From Endotrypanum monterogeii (taxonomy: Eukaryota; Euglenozoa; Kinetoplastea; Trypanosomatida; Trypanosomatidae): a stretch of 64,000 nucleotides of DNA. This document shows positions 51,921 to 60,636 of the stretch, piece by piece; positions within the stretch are counted from its first letter, which is position 1, and each line of letters starts with the position of its first letter. The notes under the pieces were generated by a model. It made no database searches. It had not been told where the DNA came from and saw only the letters and a list, made by a program, of their open reading frames with translations. A program made the translations under genes and the position numbers. Location: positions 245,101-309,100 of the forward strand of contig CM007328.1 of the NCBI GenBank assembly GCA_000333855.2, in the 5' to 3' direction.

Positions 51921-54900
51921 ATGTTGGTCTACCTCAGCAAGCGCATCGCCATCCCGAATGGCGTGAAGGTGACGTCCATTGGGTGGTGCGAGGAGCAGGG
52001 GTGGCTTGCTTGCGGTGGAGAGAATGGCTTGCTGAAGGTGCTCAAGGTGGACGGCGGCCCACAAGGTCAGAGGTCTGGAGGTCTTGCCTCCAACCAGACG
52101 CTCGAGGGGCACGATACTACCGTCCACCTCGTCACTTGGAACCAGTCGTACGCCAAGCTAACGAGTTGTGACCTTAGTGGCCGCATTGTTGTGTGGATGC
52201 TGCACAAGGGCATGTGGTTCGAGGAAATGGTGAACAATCGCAACTCCAGTCGTGTCGTAGATTTTTCGTGGAACCCGACAGGCACCAAAATATGCATCGC
52301 CTACGAGGATGGCGCTGTTATTGTAGGGGGCGTGGAGGGCAACCGTTACTGGGGTCGTGAGCTGTCGTACACGCTGGCGAAGGTGTGCTGGAGTCCCAAC
52401 GGCAACTTAATCCTCTTCGGTACCGCGGCAGGTGACGTGTACGTGCACGACGCCGCCAGCGGCACACAACTTAGTCAGATTGAGGTTCAATGCCGCGCTG
52501 CTGAGGGTCAGTCTCCGCTGGCAGGGTTGCTATGGCATTCGGCATGGGTGGAGCGACCGGAGCCGCTGGCAACGCTCGCCGTGTGTTACCAGTCCGGCCA
52601 GATGCAGCTGATGACCGGCGTTGGTGACGATTCGCCGTACATACTGGATGCCAGTCTGCCGGTTCAGTTTATTTCCTGGAACCCGCTCGGTACGGTGCTC
52701 GCCGTTTCCGCCGTTTCACCGAGCGGCGCAGCGGAGCCGTCTGTTGTGACGCATTTTTATAGTCATGAGGGAATTCACCTGCGCACGCTGCGGGTTGCCG
52801 GTAGTCATTGCGGCGGTGTCACGTGGGAGGGCGGCGGCTTGCGCGTCGCCATCGCCATCGATTCCTCCGTATACTTCGCAAATGTGCGTCCCGAGTATAA
52901 GTACTGCTACTTCAAAAAAACGGTTGTCTTCGCCTTCACCATGCCGGACAAGGTCGAGGAGAGCGTCATGTTCTGGAACATCAATACAAACGAGCGCAGG
53001 GTGAAGAGCGTACGAGGTTTGCAGTACCTGAGCGCATGTAGGGAGGCGTGTGCTCTGATCAGCCGCCCCGACCCGGCTCAACCCCAGCAGAGGATGATTC
53101 AGCTAGTTAACGCCATTGGCAGTCCATTAGAGACGCGCTTCATCGACATGGAGCTATACACATACGCCATGAACTCCTTCGCCGTTGTGTGCTGCGGCGA
53201 TGAGTCCATCTACGTGTGGCAGTTTCGCGACCCTGGTGCGGTGATGGACGCGCTCGACCCCGTATCAATGCAGGCGAGCCGCGCCGAGAGCCTGGAGCGC
53301 ATCATTCACATCGGAGACATTGTTCGCAGCGACACAGCACCTACAATGAAGGTGCGCTCAGCTCTCACGAATGATCTCATTTGCGCTGTGTGTCTCAGCG
53401 AGACGCATATGTTCGTCTCTCGAGAGTCTGGAACTTTGCACGTCTATCAGCTTCACCCGCTGCAACTCGTCTCCAAGTGCATCTTGCCCACCCGCGCGCA
53501 GTCTATATCGGTCAACTGTGACTCGACTCAGTTGGCTGTTATTGACCTTGGCGGCATTACGAGTATATACTCGATGGTGCGGGAGCGCTTCTCTCTCGTA
53601 CCCATCAAGGCTGAACCGATAGAAGGTGTGGAAATAAAGGATGTGTGGAGCATGCGCTGGGCCGTCGACGACCCGCATCGCTTCGCCGTCATGGAGAAGA
53701 CCCGCATGCTTGTGTACAATCGCGGTGTCGCGGAGGATCCGGTGCAGTCGTCCGCGAACCTGTGCAAGTTCAAATCGCTGAAAATCCGCGCCCTGCATCT
53801 GGACGAGCTCTTGCTAGACCCCGAAAGACCCCGAAAAGACTGCGTTATCGACTTCGAAGCGCAGCTGTTGCGTGAGATGCGCGGCGTGCTGCGTGATGGC
53901 ACAGTCCAGGACGCCTACGAGTTCGCCGAGTCACACAATACAAGGAAGTTATGGGAACTCTTGGCAGAGCACGCGCTATTTCGGCTTGACTTCACCTATG
54001 CCGAGGTGGCGTTCATACACTGCAAGGACTACCCTGCGATCCAGTTTGTGAAGCGGGTACGCAGTCTCGACGACCCCAAAAAGCAGCTGGCAGAGGTAAA
54101 CACCTATTACCATCACTTTGACGAGGCGGAGAGGCTCTACAAGGACGTAGACCGCAAAGACCTTGCGCTGGATCTGCGCCACCGTCTGGGCGACTGGTTC
54201 GGTGTCGTGCGGCTCGTCCAAGAGGGCGGCGGTGATGAGGCGCTTTTGTTGAAGGCGTGGGAGAACATCGGCGATCACTACGCGGACCGACAGAAGTGGT
54301 CCAAGGCCGCACAGTATTACACACAGTGCCGCCATTACCGTAAGCTTGCCCATGTTTTCTACATTGTCGAAGACTACGAGATGCTCACCCAGCTCATTTC
54401 CATGGCCGAGCACGACAAGGATCTGATGTTGATGCTAGGTAACATGCTGCTGACCGTGGGACTCGCAGAGGAGGCAGCGAGGGCCTTCGTCGCGGCCGGG
54501 GAGCCCCGTATGGCGGTGAACGGATGCGTTCACGTGAACATGTGGGACCGGGCCATCGCTCTTGCCGAGGACCACAGACTGGAGGATGTTGGCCAGCTCC
54601 TTGAGAAATACTCCAAGTATCTCATCCAGCGCGAGCGTCTCACCGAGGCGATCGAGCTGTTCCGGAAGGCTGGCAAGCACGACGAGGCGGCGACGCTGCT
54701 GGCCCAGCTTGGCAAGCGCGCGGCCCTCAGTGATCCGCTGCGGGCAAAAAAGTTTTACGTACTCTCCGCGCTTGAGGTGCAGAGGTACCGCACCACAGCA
54801 ATCGCCCTCAATCGTGACGGTGTCTCGGTCGTCTCGGAACTGCTCAGCAAGGATCGCAGCGCTGTGTCGGAGCGCACGCTCGACGCAGCTTGGCGCGGAG

Positions 54901-55685
54901 CCGAGGCATATCACTTCCTCCTTATGTGCCAGCAACAGATCTTGGATAAAAACTTCAAGGTCGCCCTGGTCCTGGCGATGCGGCTGATGGAGTACGACGA
55001 TCTCGTAGCACCGGTAGACAGCTACAGTCTGATCGCCCTGACGGCCTACCTCGTAAGAAATTTTGGTTTGTGCAGTAAGGCATTTGCCCGACTCGAGCAG
55101 GCAGAGCGGAACGACGAAGCGGGTGGACCCTCCGCACCAGTGCCTGCGGCGTCTGCGTTGGCAGCGACGCAGTTGGAGAGCTTCTCTCTCGACCTCGATG
55201 TGACGCAGCGCACGATGGCGAACTCGAGCGGCGGGCTCGCCGGTGGTACAAATGGCTTTTCGACTGGCGGCGGTGGCTCTGCACTATCGGGTACCACAAC
55301 CTCTCTGCAGCTCACGAACCCAAGCAAGGGTATGATGCGCACAGCTGCCCTGACGTACCCGACTGTGAGTCTGATGGACCCGCCGCGACGCTTTGCAGAC
55401 CTCGCACAGCGTATATTCATCACACACGCACCGGTTGATACGTCGGTGGACTCCGTGCCGTGCCCAACGTGCGGCAGCTTCAACAAAGAGTGGTCGCAGC
55501 GCTGCACCAAGTGCCAGCAGCCTTTTGACACGTGCATGGTAAGCGGCTGTGCCATTGCCAGCGATGATGGGGTGTGGCAATGCGGCGTGTGTCATCGCAA
55601 AGCACTGGAGGCAGTCGTGGAGAAGTATCGCAATTGTCCACTCTGTCACACACCCAGGAGGGGTCGGGCGCGCCGCGGAATATGA
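51921..55685 (+). CDS. IFT121: Intraflagellar transport protein IFT121 (WDR35)
   Basis: 1254 residues. Component of the IFT-A complex, which drives retrograde transport and membrane-protein entry in the flagellum. The opening YLSKRIAIPNGVKVTSIGW, followed by GWLACGGENGLLKVLK and the NQTLEGH / VTWNQSYAKLTS / GRIVVWMLHKG / MVNNRNSS pattern, is diagnostic for WDR35. WD repeats form two propellers over about residues 1-620. An alpha-solenoid of TPR-like helices follows (about 640-1070, e.g. YAEVAFIHCKDY, AENIGDHYADRQKWSKAAQYY). A Gly/Ser/Ala-rich linker (about 1070-1130) leads to a C-terminal zinc-binding domain with CPTCG, CTKCQ, CGVC and CPLC pairs (about 1181-1245), as in other IFT-A and coatomer-like proteins. 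I start at the ATG at 51921; the frame can be read four codons further only from a GTG. Confidence 0.97.
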   Translation: MLVYLSKRIAIPNGVKVTSIGWCEEQGWLACGGENGLLKVLKVDGGPQGQRSGGLASNQTLEGHDTTVHLVTWNQSYAKLTSCDLSGRIVVWMLHKGMWFEEMVNNRNSSRVVDFSWNPTGTKICIAYEDGAVIVGGVEGNRYWGRELSYTLAKVCWSPNGNLILFGTAAGDVYVHDAASGTQLSQIEVQCRAAEGQSPLAGLLWHSAWVERPEPLATLAVCYQSGQMQLMTGVGDDSPYILDASLPVQFISWNPLGTVLAVSAVSPSGAAEPSVVTHFYSHEGIHLRTLRVAGSHCGGVTWEGGGLRVAIAIDSSVYFANVRPEYKYCYFKKTVVFAFTMPDKVEESVMFWNINTNERRVKSVRGLQYLSACREACALISRPDPAQPQQRMIQLVNAIGSPLETRFIDMELYTYAMNSFAVVCCGDESIYVWQFRDPGAVMDALDPVSMQASRAESLERIIHIGDIVRSDTAPTMKVRSALTNDLICAVCLSETHMFVSRESGTLHVYQLHPLQLVSKCILPTRAQSISVNCDSTQLAVIDLGGITSIYSMVRERFSLVPIKAEPIEGVEIKDVWSMRWAVDDPHRFAVMEKTRMLVYNRGVAEDPVQSSANLCKFKSLKIRALHLDELLLDPERPRKDCVIDFEAQLLREMRGVLRDGTVQDAYEFAESHNTRKLWELLAEHALFRLDFTYAEVAFIHCKDYPAIQFVKRVRSLDDPKKQLAEVNTYYHHFDEAERLYKDVDRKDLALDLRHRLGDWFGVVRLVQEGGGDEALLLKAWENIGDHYADRQKWSKAAQYYTQCRHYRKLAHVFYIVEDYEMLTQLISMAEHDKDLMLMLGNMLLTVGLAEEAARAFVAAGEPRMAVNGCVHVNMWDRAIALAEDHRLEDVGQLLEKYSKYLIQRERLTEAIELFRKAGKHDEAATLLAQLGKRAALSDPLRAKKFYVLSALEVQRYRTTAIALNRDGVSVVSELLSKDRSAVSERTLDAAWRGAEAYHFLLMCQQQILDKNFKVALVLAMRLMEYDDLVAPVDSYSLIALTAYLVRNFGLCSKAFARLEQAERNDEAGGPSAPVPAASALAATQLESFSLDLDVTQRTMANSSGGLAGGTNGFSTGGGGSALSGTTTSLQLTNPSKGMMRTAALTYPTVSLMDPPRRFADLAQRIFITHAPVDTSVDSVPCPTCGSFNKEWSQRCTKCQQPFDTCMVSGCAIASDDGVWQCGVCHRKALEAVVEKYRNCPLCHTPRRGRARRGI

Positions 55686-56908
55686 CGTGTTCTATATATT
55701 TATATATGCTTGTGTATGTGGTGTGTATGTGTGTGTGTGTGTGGTCTGAGCATGCCCTGGAGATGTACTATAGAGAGCACAATTGTGCTGTGAGGGGGAC
55801 ACGAGATATGCCAATATGAAATCAAAGGCTAAATGAGAGGAGGCACTGTAGTAGGCAAAAATGAGGATCGGAGGCGGGCGGAGGCGGGCAGGGGTGGGGG
55901 TCAGGGTGCAGAGGAAGGGTGTTTGTCAGTCATGAACCACACAATTCTACGCCTGTGCCCCCCTTCCCTTTCACTTCTTTCTCATCTCTCTCTTTTATCC
56001 CCCCCCCCCCTCCCCCCCCCTCAAAGCAAAAAAAATAATCTCGGACATGTGTATGTAATCTGCGTGGTGTCTGGACGGCTGTGATGACAACAATGATCGC
56101 AAAAGATGGTTGCGGTGTGCCGTATTGCTTGTAGGGAAATGGATGCTTCCTCTACTTCATAGTCATCAGATAATGCGTGCGCGTTCACTTCTATTTCTCG
56201 ACTTTCCGGTCGAGCAATCAAACGAATCATCCGTGAATGCGAGCATCACACTTGGGGGGGTGACATCAATACCGAAGGATACATTTTCTCAGTATCCGAA
56301 ACGGAAACTCGCTTTTGTCTATGTGCGCAGAGGGACACTTATGTGTGTGTTCATGGCATCGACAGCTGTGCTTTTTTTTTTTCTACTCTCTGTTGAGCGT
56401 AGAGAAAAACTGCTTGCTCATTTTGTGGTGATTATTCTTCATTTTTAAATTTTATTCACAGTAAACTCGTCCTCTTCACCTCATTTCTTCTCACCTGATC
56501 CCATCCTTTCCTCCACTCTTTTTCACTTGCGCACGCAAAACCCTCACAAGCCTCGTCAATCTTCTCTGAACGGTTGGCTTCGGGGGCGTGGACGAAGAGT
56601 GGAGGACTGCATGAAGACTACACACTGCGAACACGCACGACTACGCAGGCGGTTTGCATTCCTCAGATACACGCAGGACTAGAGAGAGCGTGTGTGTGTG
56701 TGTGTGTGTGTGTGTCTGACATATCGCCGCGGTGACGACGTGCACTTGTGCTGGTGTGCACAGGGACTCTTCACTCTTGCCACCTGACCTTCGCCCCTTT
56801 TTTCCTAATTTTTCGCGAGCGCTCCGCGCAGGTGTTCTCGATAGCACTGGTCCTCCCCTGCTTTCTCCCGCCGACGATAGTGCCCCCCCCTTTTTTTTTC
56901 AAGACAAT
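55686..56908. other. IFT121 to mitochondrial protein intergenic region
   Basis: 1.2 kb: (GT)n at 55717-55742, GGCGGGC repeats near 55872-55892, C-runs near 55999-56020, T-run near 56371-56381, (GT)n at 56691-56715. No gene recognised. Confidence 0.6.
56882..56903 (+). promoter_or_regulatory. Candidate trans-splice site of the 195-residue protein gene
   Basis: C8-T9 pyrimidine tract followed by AAG; AG at 56902-56903 is the first after the tract and leaves five bases before the ATG at 56909. Confidence 0.55.
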
Positions 56909-57496
56909 ATGTTCCGTCACACTGCGCGTCGCATGGCGAGCCTCTCGAGGTTCACCGGGATCGAGATCGACCCGTACACGGCCAAGTCGATGTTTTTGTT
57001 CGGATTTATTGCCTCTGTTGGGTTCCTGTCCGTGTACTCCGTTAAGGAAACGAAGAGAGCGGGGCCCATCGAGCTGCCCGAGGAGCTGGAGGCACAGCGG
57101 CAGCGACATAACGATCCGCGGCGACCGCCGTGGCCACTGCTGCATCAGCGTGTTGTCTTGCTCCGAGAGGGAAAATCTTCCGCAGAGGATATCGCGCTCA
57201 TGTGGGAGCAGACGAAGCATTACTACCCGGCGGACTGGTTGATCCCGCTGGAGCTTACGCAAGTGCTGAAGTATTCGAGCGGAAGCTACCTGCAGGCTTA
57301 CGTGGCAGATCCCGACGAGATGCGCAAGGAGGTGCTGATGCAGTTACTGAACGTCAAGTACGGCCGTGTTAGCGATCCCAACGGCGGTCGAGTAAACAAA
57401 GACGTTGAGGAGATCATTTCCATGGCCGTCGATGACCTCCAGAGCATGGATCTGAGTCCGTCTGCTGACGTAGTGCTCATACCCACTCACACGTGA
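56909..57496 (+). CDS. Small mitochondrial single-span membrane protein, function unknown
   Basis: 195 residues. The first 15 (MFRHTARRMASLSRF) form a basic amphipathic presequence; residues about 26-45 (KSMFLFGFIASVGFLSVYSV) are one transmembrane helix. The soluble part is charged, with Pro-rich RRPPWPLLHQR near 82-92 and helical segments WEQTKHYYPADWL and DEMRKEVLMQLLNVKYGRV. This layout is common for trypanosomatid accessory subunits of respiratory complexes or ATP synthase, but no motif assigns it to one. The frame runs 59 codons further upstream through the pyrimidine tract; the ATG at 56909 fits the presequence and the splice signal. Confidence 0.75.
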   Translation: MFRHTARRMASLSRFTGIEIDPYTAKSMFLFGFIASVGFLSVYSVKETKRAGPIELPEELEAQRQRHNDPRRPPWPLLHQRVVLLREGKSSAEDIALMWEQTKHYYPADWLIPLELTQVLKYSSGSYLQAYVADPDEMRKEVLMQLLNVKYGRVSDPNGGRVNKDVEEIISMAVDDLQSMDLSPSADVVLIPTHT

Positions 57497-58427
57497 CGGT
57501 GTTGCTTCTTTTATTTTGTGGTGCGGAATATATATATATATATACTTGGCGGTGCAAACTACCAATCGAAGAGTATGCATAAAAGAGAAACAAACACAGC
57601 CGAACTATACGTTGACATGCTGTCGTCGATGACCGTCGTGTTGGCCCCCCCCCCCCCCCACTCTGTCAGTGCAGGGTGTGTGGGTGTATGTGTGTGCTCG
57701 CTCGCTCTCCTTATGTACGCCCCTTGTTTAATATGAGACGTCACTTCTCGAGTCACTCGTTTTTCTTTCACTCGTTCCAGTAATAGACGTGTCTGTCTAT
57801 GCGTATGTGTGCATCAGATGACTCGTGTTTCCGTAGGGCGAGAGGGCCATGACGATGATCCGTTCTACACCTATCCCTCCGCGACTGCAGCAGCAACAGC
57901 TTCTTGTCTGAACAATGTCTGTGGCTGTGTGACCTGACCGCGTGGATCGACAGCTACTTCCCCCATTTTTCTGCTATGCCCCCTTTTTTTTTCTCGGATT
58001 TATTTTCTGTCGAGCCTGTCGTCTTTCTATGCTCCTCAACCGACCACTAGAGTGATTTCTGCCGCCTCTGTGCCCCTTTTTACTGGTGCCTACGCTGAGA
58101 GGACACACGCACAGTGAGTCACGTGTTTCACTCACTCTTCACAGATAACTCACTTAAACATCCCCCCCAATATATAATCGCCATTTGTAAGAGGTCCGCA
58201 GAAGTTCTGTGCCGCTATCTTATCTTTTTCTTTCCAGAGGGAGGGAGGGGGTGGTAGTGGCACACGTATGTGCGTTATTGGACTACATCGGGTGTAGGCG
58301 TAGTGACTTCCCTGTCTTGTTCTCGCGCGTGTGTGTGCTTCCTCTCGTTTGTCTGGGGTGCACGACTTTCTCCCCCCTTTTTTTTTCTTCCTGTCTGTGT
58401 CTCATTCAGTACACATTTGAGTGAGGC
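57497..58427. other. Intergenic region before the 392-residue protein gene
   Basis: 0.9 kb. (TA)n at 57528-57544, C-run at 57644-57659, T-runs near 57984-57993 and 58377-58386. No gene seen. Confidence 0.6.
58371..58409 (+). promoter_or_regulatory. Candidate trans-splice site of the 392-residue protein gene
   Basis: C6-T10 tract continuing as CTTCCTGTCTGTGTCTCATT, then AG at 58408-58409, 18 nt before the ATG. Confidence 0.55.
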
Positions 58428-59606
58428 ATGTCGTCTGTTGTCTTGCGCCGTGACCTCTCTCTAGAGGTGCCGAGGCTGTTGGTCGGTGCCGTGCAGCCGT
58501 ACCAGACGCTCGCCGGGCCTGCGCTCACCACATCTTTCCTGCGCCAGCCCGACCTCCTTCCCTTTCAACGGATTCCCTTTTCACATGCTGCTGTTGCACC
58601 GCTGTATTTCCACACGCTGCTGCACACCCTCGCAGAGTTTGCCGAGACTCCGCGTGCCGTACAGCACAGTCCAGTGAAGTTGCGTCACGCCCCGATGACC
58701 CATTTCTGGGACTCTGTCGGTACGCTGAACTGCTTCTACTATTCTGCCCACATTCCGTATGGAGAGCGGCCAGGGAGCTCTGCTTTGGATGAGCATCCTG
58801 CCATAGGGGCTGTGGAGATTGTGCGCCCGGGCCACCGAAAGGAAAGCGATGTGAAGTTGACGCTCTTTAACAACGCTCACCAGCCAGTGGCATCGATGCT
58901 GATGACGGGTCCGAAAGGAGGAACGCACGAGACAGCTGAGGACGCTGGCGAGGGTCGTCGGGATACTTCCTCCACTTCTCTTCACGCTCGGACCCCCTTT
59001 CCGTATCTGGAGCCGCCTGCCGAGGTGACCATGCAAGACAACAAGGGTCTCTCTGCCGTCATGATTGGTGGTACACGTATATTCGGCGGTCTATACGGGG
59101 ATCTGATGCCAATGGAAGGCAGTGGCGGCTTTGGGCAGCGCGCCTGGTATAGCGTTGAGGATGTTGCCGTGTCGTCGCTTTCCCCAGACTCTCCTGACCA
59201 GGCCAGCGCGGCAGAGAAGTCAACCGGCGTAAATGCTGCGTCGTCGTCGTCGTCGTCGGCGTTCATTGTCATGCCTCCGTGGGTACTCTTCGACTGCGTG
59301 CAGCGTTTTTTTCTCCGACTGCACAGTAGCGGTGTCTTCGGCAATGATGCAGCGATTGCGCCGGGGGAAGGGTGGCGCGTCTCGGCCCATCACGTCGTTC
59401 AAACAGGAGATGCTATCTTCGGTGTTCCGGTGGAGGTCGCCTGTGCAGCTCCGCGTGTGTACATTGACTATCGAATTCCACCATGGCGGCATCAGTTGGG
59501 GCTTCCTGCGGTGAGCGGCAGCACACCTTGCGTGTGTTTGCGGTGTGAGACGCGACAGAATGGTCAGCTCATATCCACCGGTGTGTACTTTTTCTGTCGC
59601 TCGTGA
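58428..59606 (+). CDS. Conserved protein of unknown function, possible hot-dog-like C-terminus
   Basis: 392 residues. No transmembrane span and no catalytic motif that I recognise. The N-terminus (MSSVVLRRDLSLEVPRLL) could be a weak mitochondrial presequence. The middle has a Glu/Thr/Ser-rich loop near 160-190 and a Ser-run near 270-280 coded by (GTC/TCG) repeats. The last ~60 residues (APRVYIDYRIPPW, CLRCETRQNGQLISTGVYFFCRS) have the strand pattern of the final sheet of hot-dog-fold proteins, where a 'GxLxxTGxxxF' ending is common, but this is a faint resemblance. GC3-rich codon usage and position between good genes with a clear splice signal support it as a real gene. Confidence 0.72.
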   Translation: MSSVVLRRDLSLEVPRLLVGAVQPYQTLAGPALTTSFLRQPDLLPFQRIPFSHAAVAPLYFHTLLHTLAEFAETPRAVQHSPVKLRHAPMTHFWDSVGTLNCFYYSAHIPYGERPGSSALDEHPAIGAVEIVRPGHRKESDVKLTLFNNAHQPVASMLMTGPKGGTHETAEDAGEGRRDTSSTSLHARTPFPYLEPPAEVTMQDNKGLSAVMIGGTRIFGGLYGDLMPMEGSGGFGQRAWYSVEDVAVSSLSPDSPDQASAAEKSTGVNAASSSSSSAFIVMPPWVLFDCVQRFFLRLHSSGVFGNDAAIAPGEGWRVSAHHVVQTGDAIFGVPVEVACAAPRVYIDYRIPPWRHQLGLPAVSGSTPCVCLRCETRQNGQLISTGVYFFCRS

Positions 59607-60513
59607 AGGTCGCTTTGCAGATGGGGCTGTCGTGTGGGTGATGGTAGTGGGTGGTGAGCCCTCTGGCAAGCCCCCCCTCTTCGCTTCATTGGCGAAGCTT
59701 CTCCGCCTCTGCCGCTGTTGATGTGTGCAGGGAAAAACCCTGCACTCCGCCCTCTCTTTTTTCCCCTTCTGCGACGCTCGCTCCCTATTGCCCTCTATTC
59801 ACAGTCTTTCTATCCTCTCAAAAGAAATTAGTCTTCGCTCCAACTCCACTTGTGATCAGATGAAGGGGGTGCGCATGCATGTATGTATGTATGTATGTAT
59901 GCATGTATGTATGTATGCATGTATGCATGCATGTGTGTGTGTGTGTGGGGTGGGGTGTGGGAAGGGGTAGGAGAGGGCAGTATCGGTTCATCACTGCAGG
60001 AGAGTAATTCCACTACGCCGTTTGATGATCTCATTGCCCCGCTCGTGTACCTCTCTACAGCCCCTTTGCTATCTTTACTCATCCTCTCTCCTTTACCCCC
60101 CCCCCCGAATACGGGGCCAGGTCGCTGCGTTTCACGACACAATGAGTAATTGAGCACAAATCTAGCCGGCGCAAAGTGAGGCGGCATTGAGATCACACAC
60201 AGTGTATGTCCTTATCCGCAGGGCCCCAGGCGGATATCCCCTGGTGTAACCCGCACACAAACACACACTCAAGCGCGAGGATACTTCTGCTTGCCCGACA
60301 ATCCCCACTTTGTTCTTGTGATGCGCTTCCTCGTCCTTCCCACTTCGTTGTTTTTCATTCTCTCTCTCTCACACACGCACACACTGCTACGCACAGTCCC
60401 CGCCTTTGCAGGTGTACTCCTCTGGCGAGGCGCTTGTTTGTGTCGAAATTTGGCATTGACAACATATATCTCTTCCCCCCCCCTGCACATTCTTCTCTTC
60501 TCTCTTTTCTCTT

Positions 60514-60544
<31 letters not shown>

Positions 60545-60636
60545 GTGTGTTTGTGCGACTGGTGCGCATAGAGCGACGAGTACTGAGACGGTGGGAAATT
60601 AGCTGACTGGCTATACAACCTGCAGGGTGTGCTCCA
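59607..60636. other. Intergenic region before the RNF10-like gene
   Basis: 1 kb: ATGT/GCATGT repeat at 59874-59934, C-run near 60098-60107, (CT)n/(CA)n near 60360-60376, CTTCT tract near 60470-60515, (GTGTAT)n near 60517-60550. The first AG pairs after the tract lie near 60569-60573. No gene seen. Confidence 0.6.
59874..59934 (+). repeat. ATGT/GCATGT tetranucleotide tract
   Basis: About 14 units of ATGT or ATGC in irregular alternation, running into (GT)n. Lies 270 bp after a stop codon, so in a presumptive 3' UTR. Confidence 0.85.
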
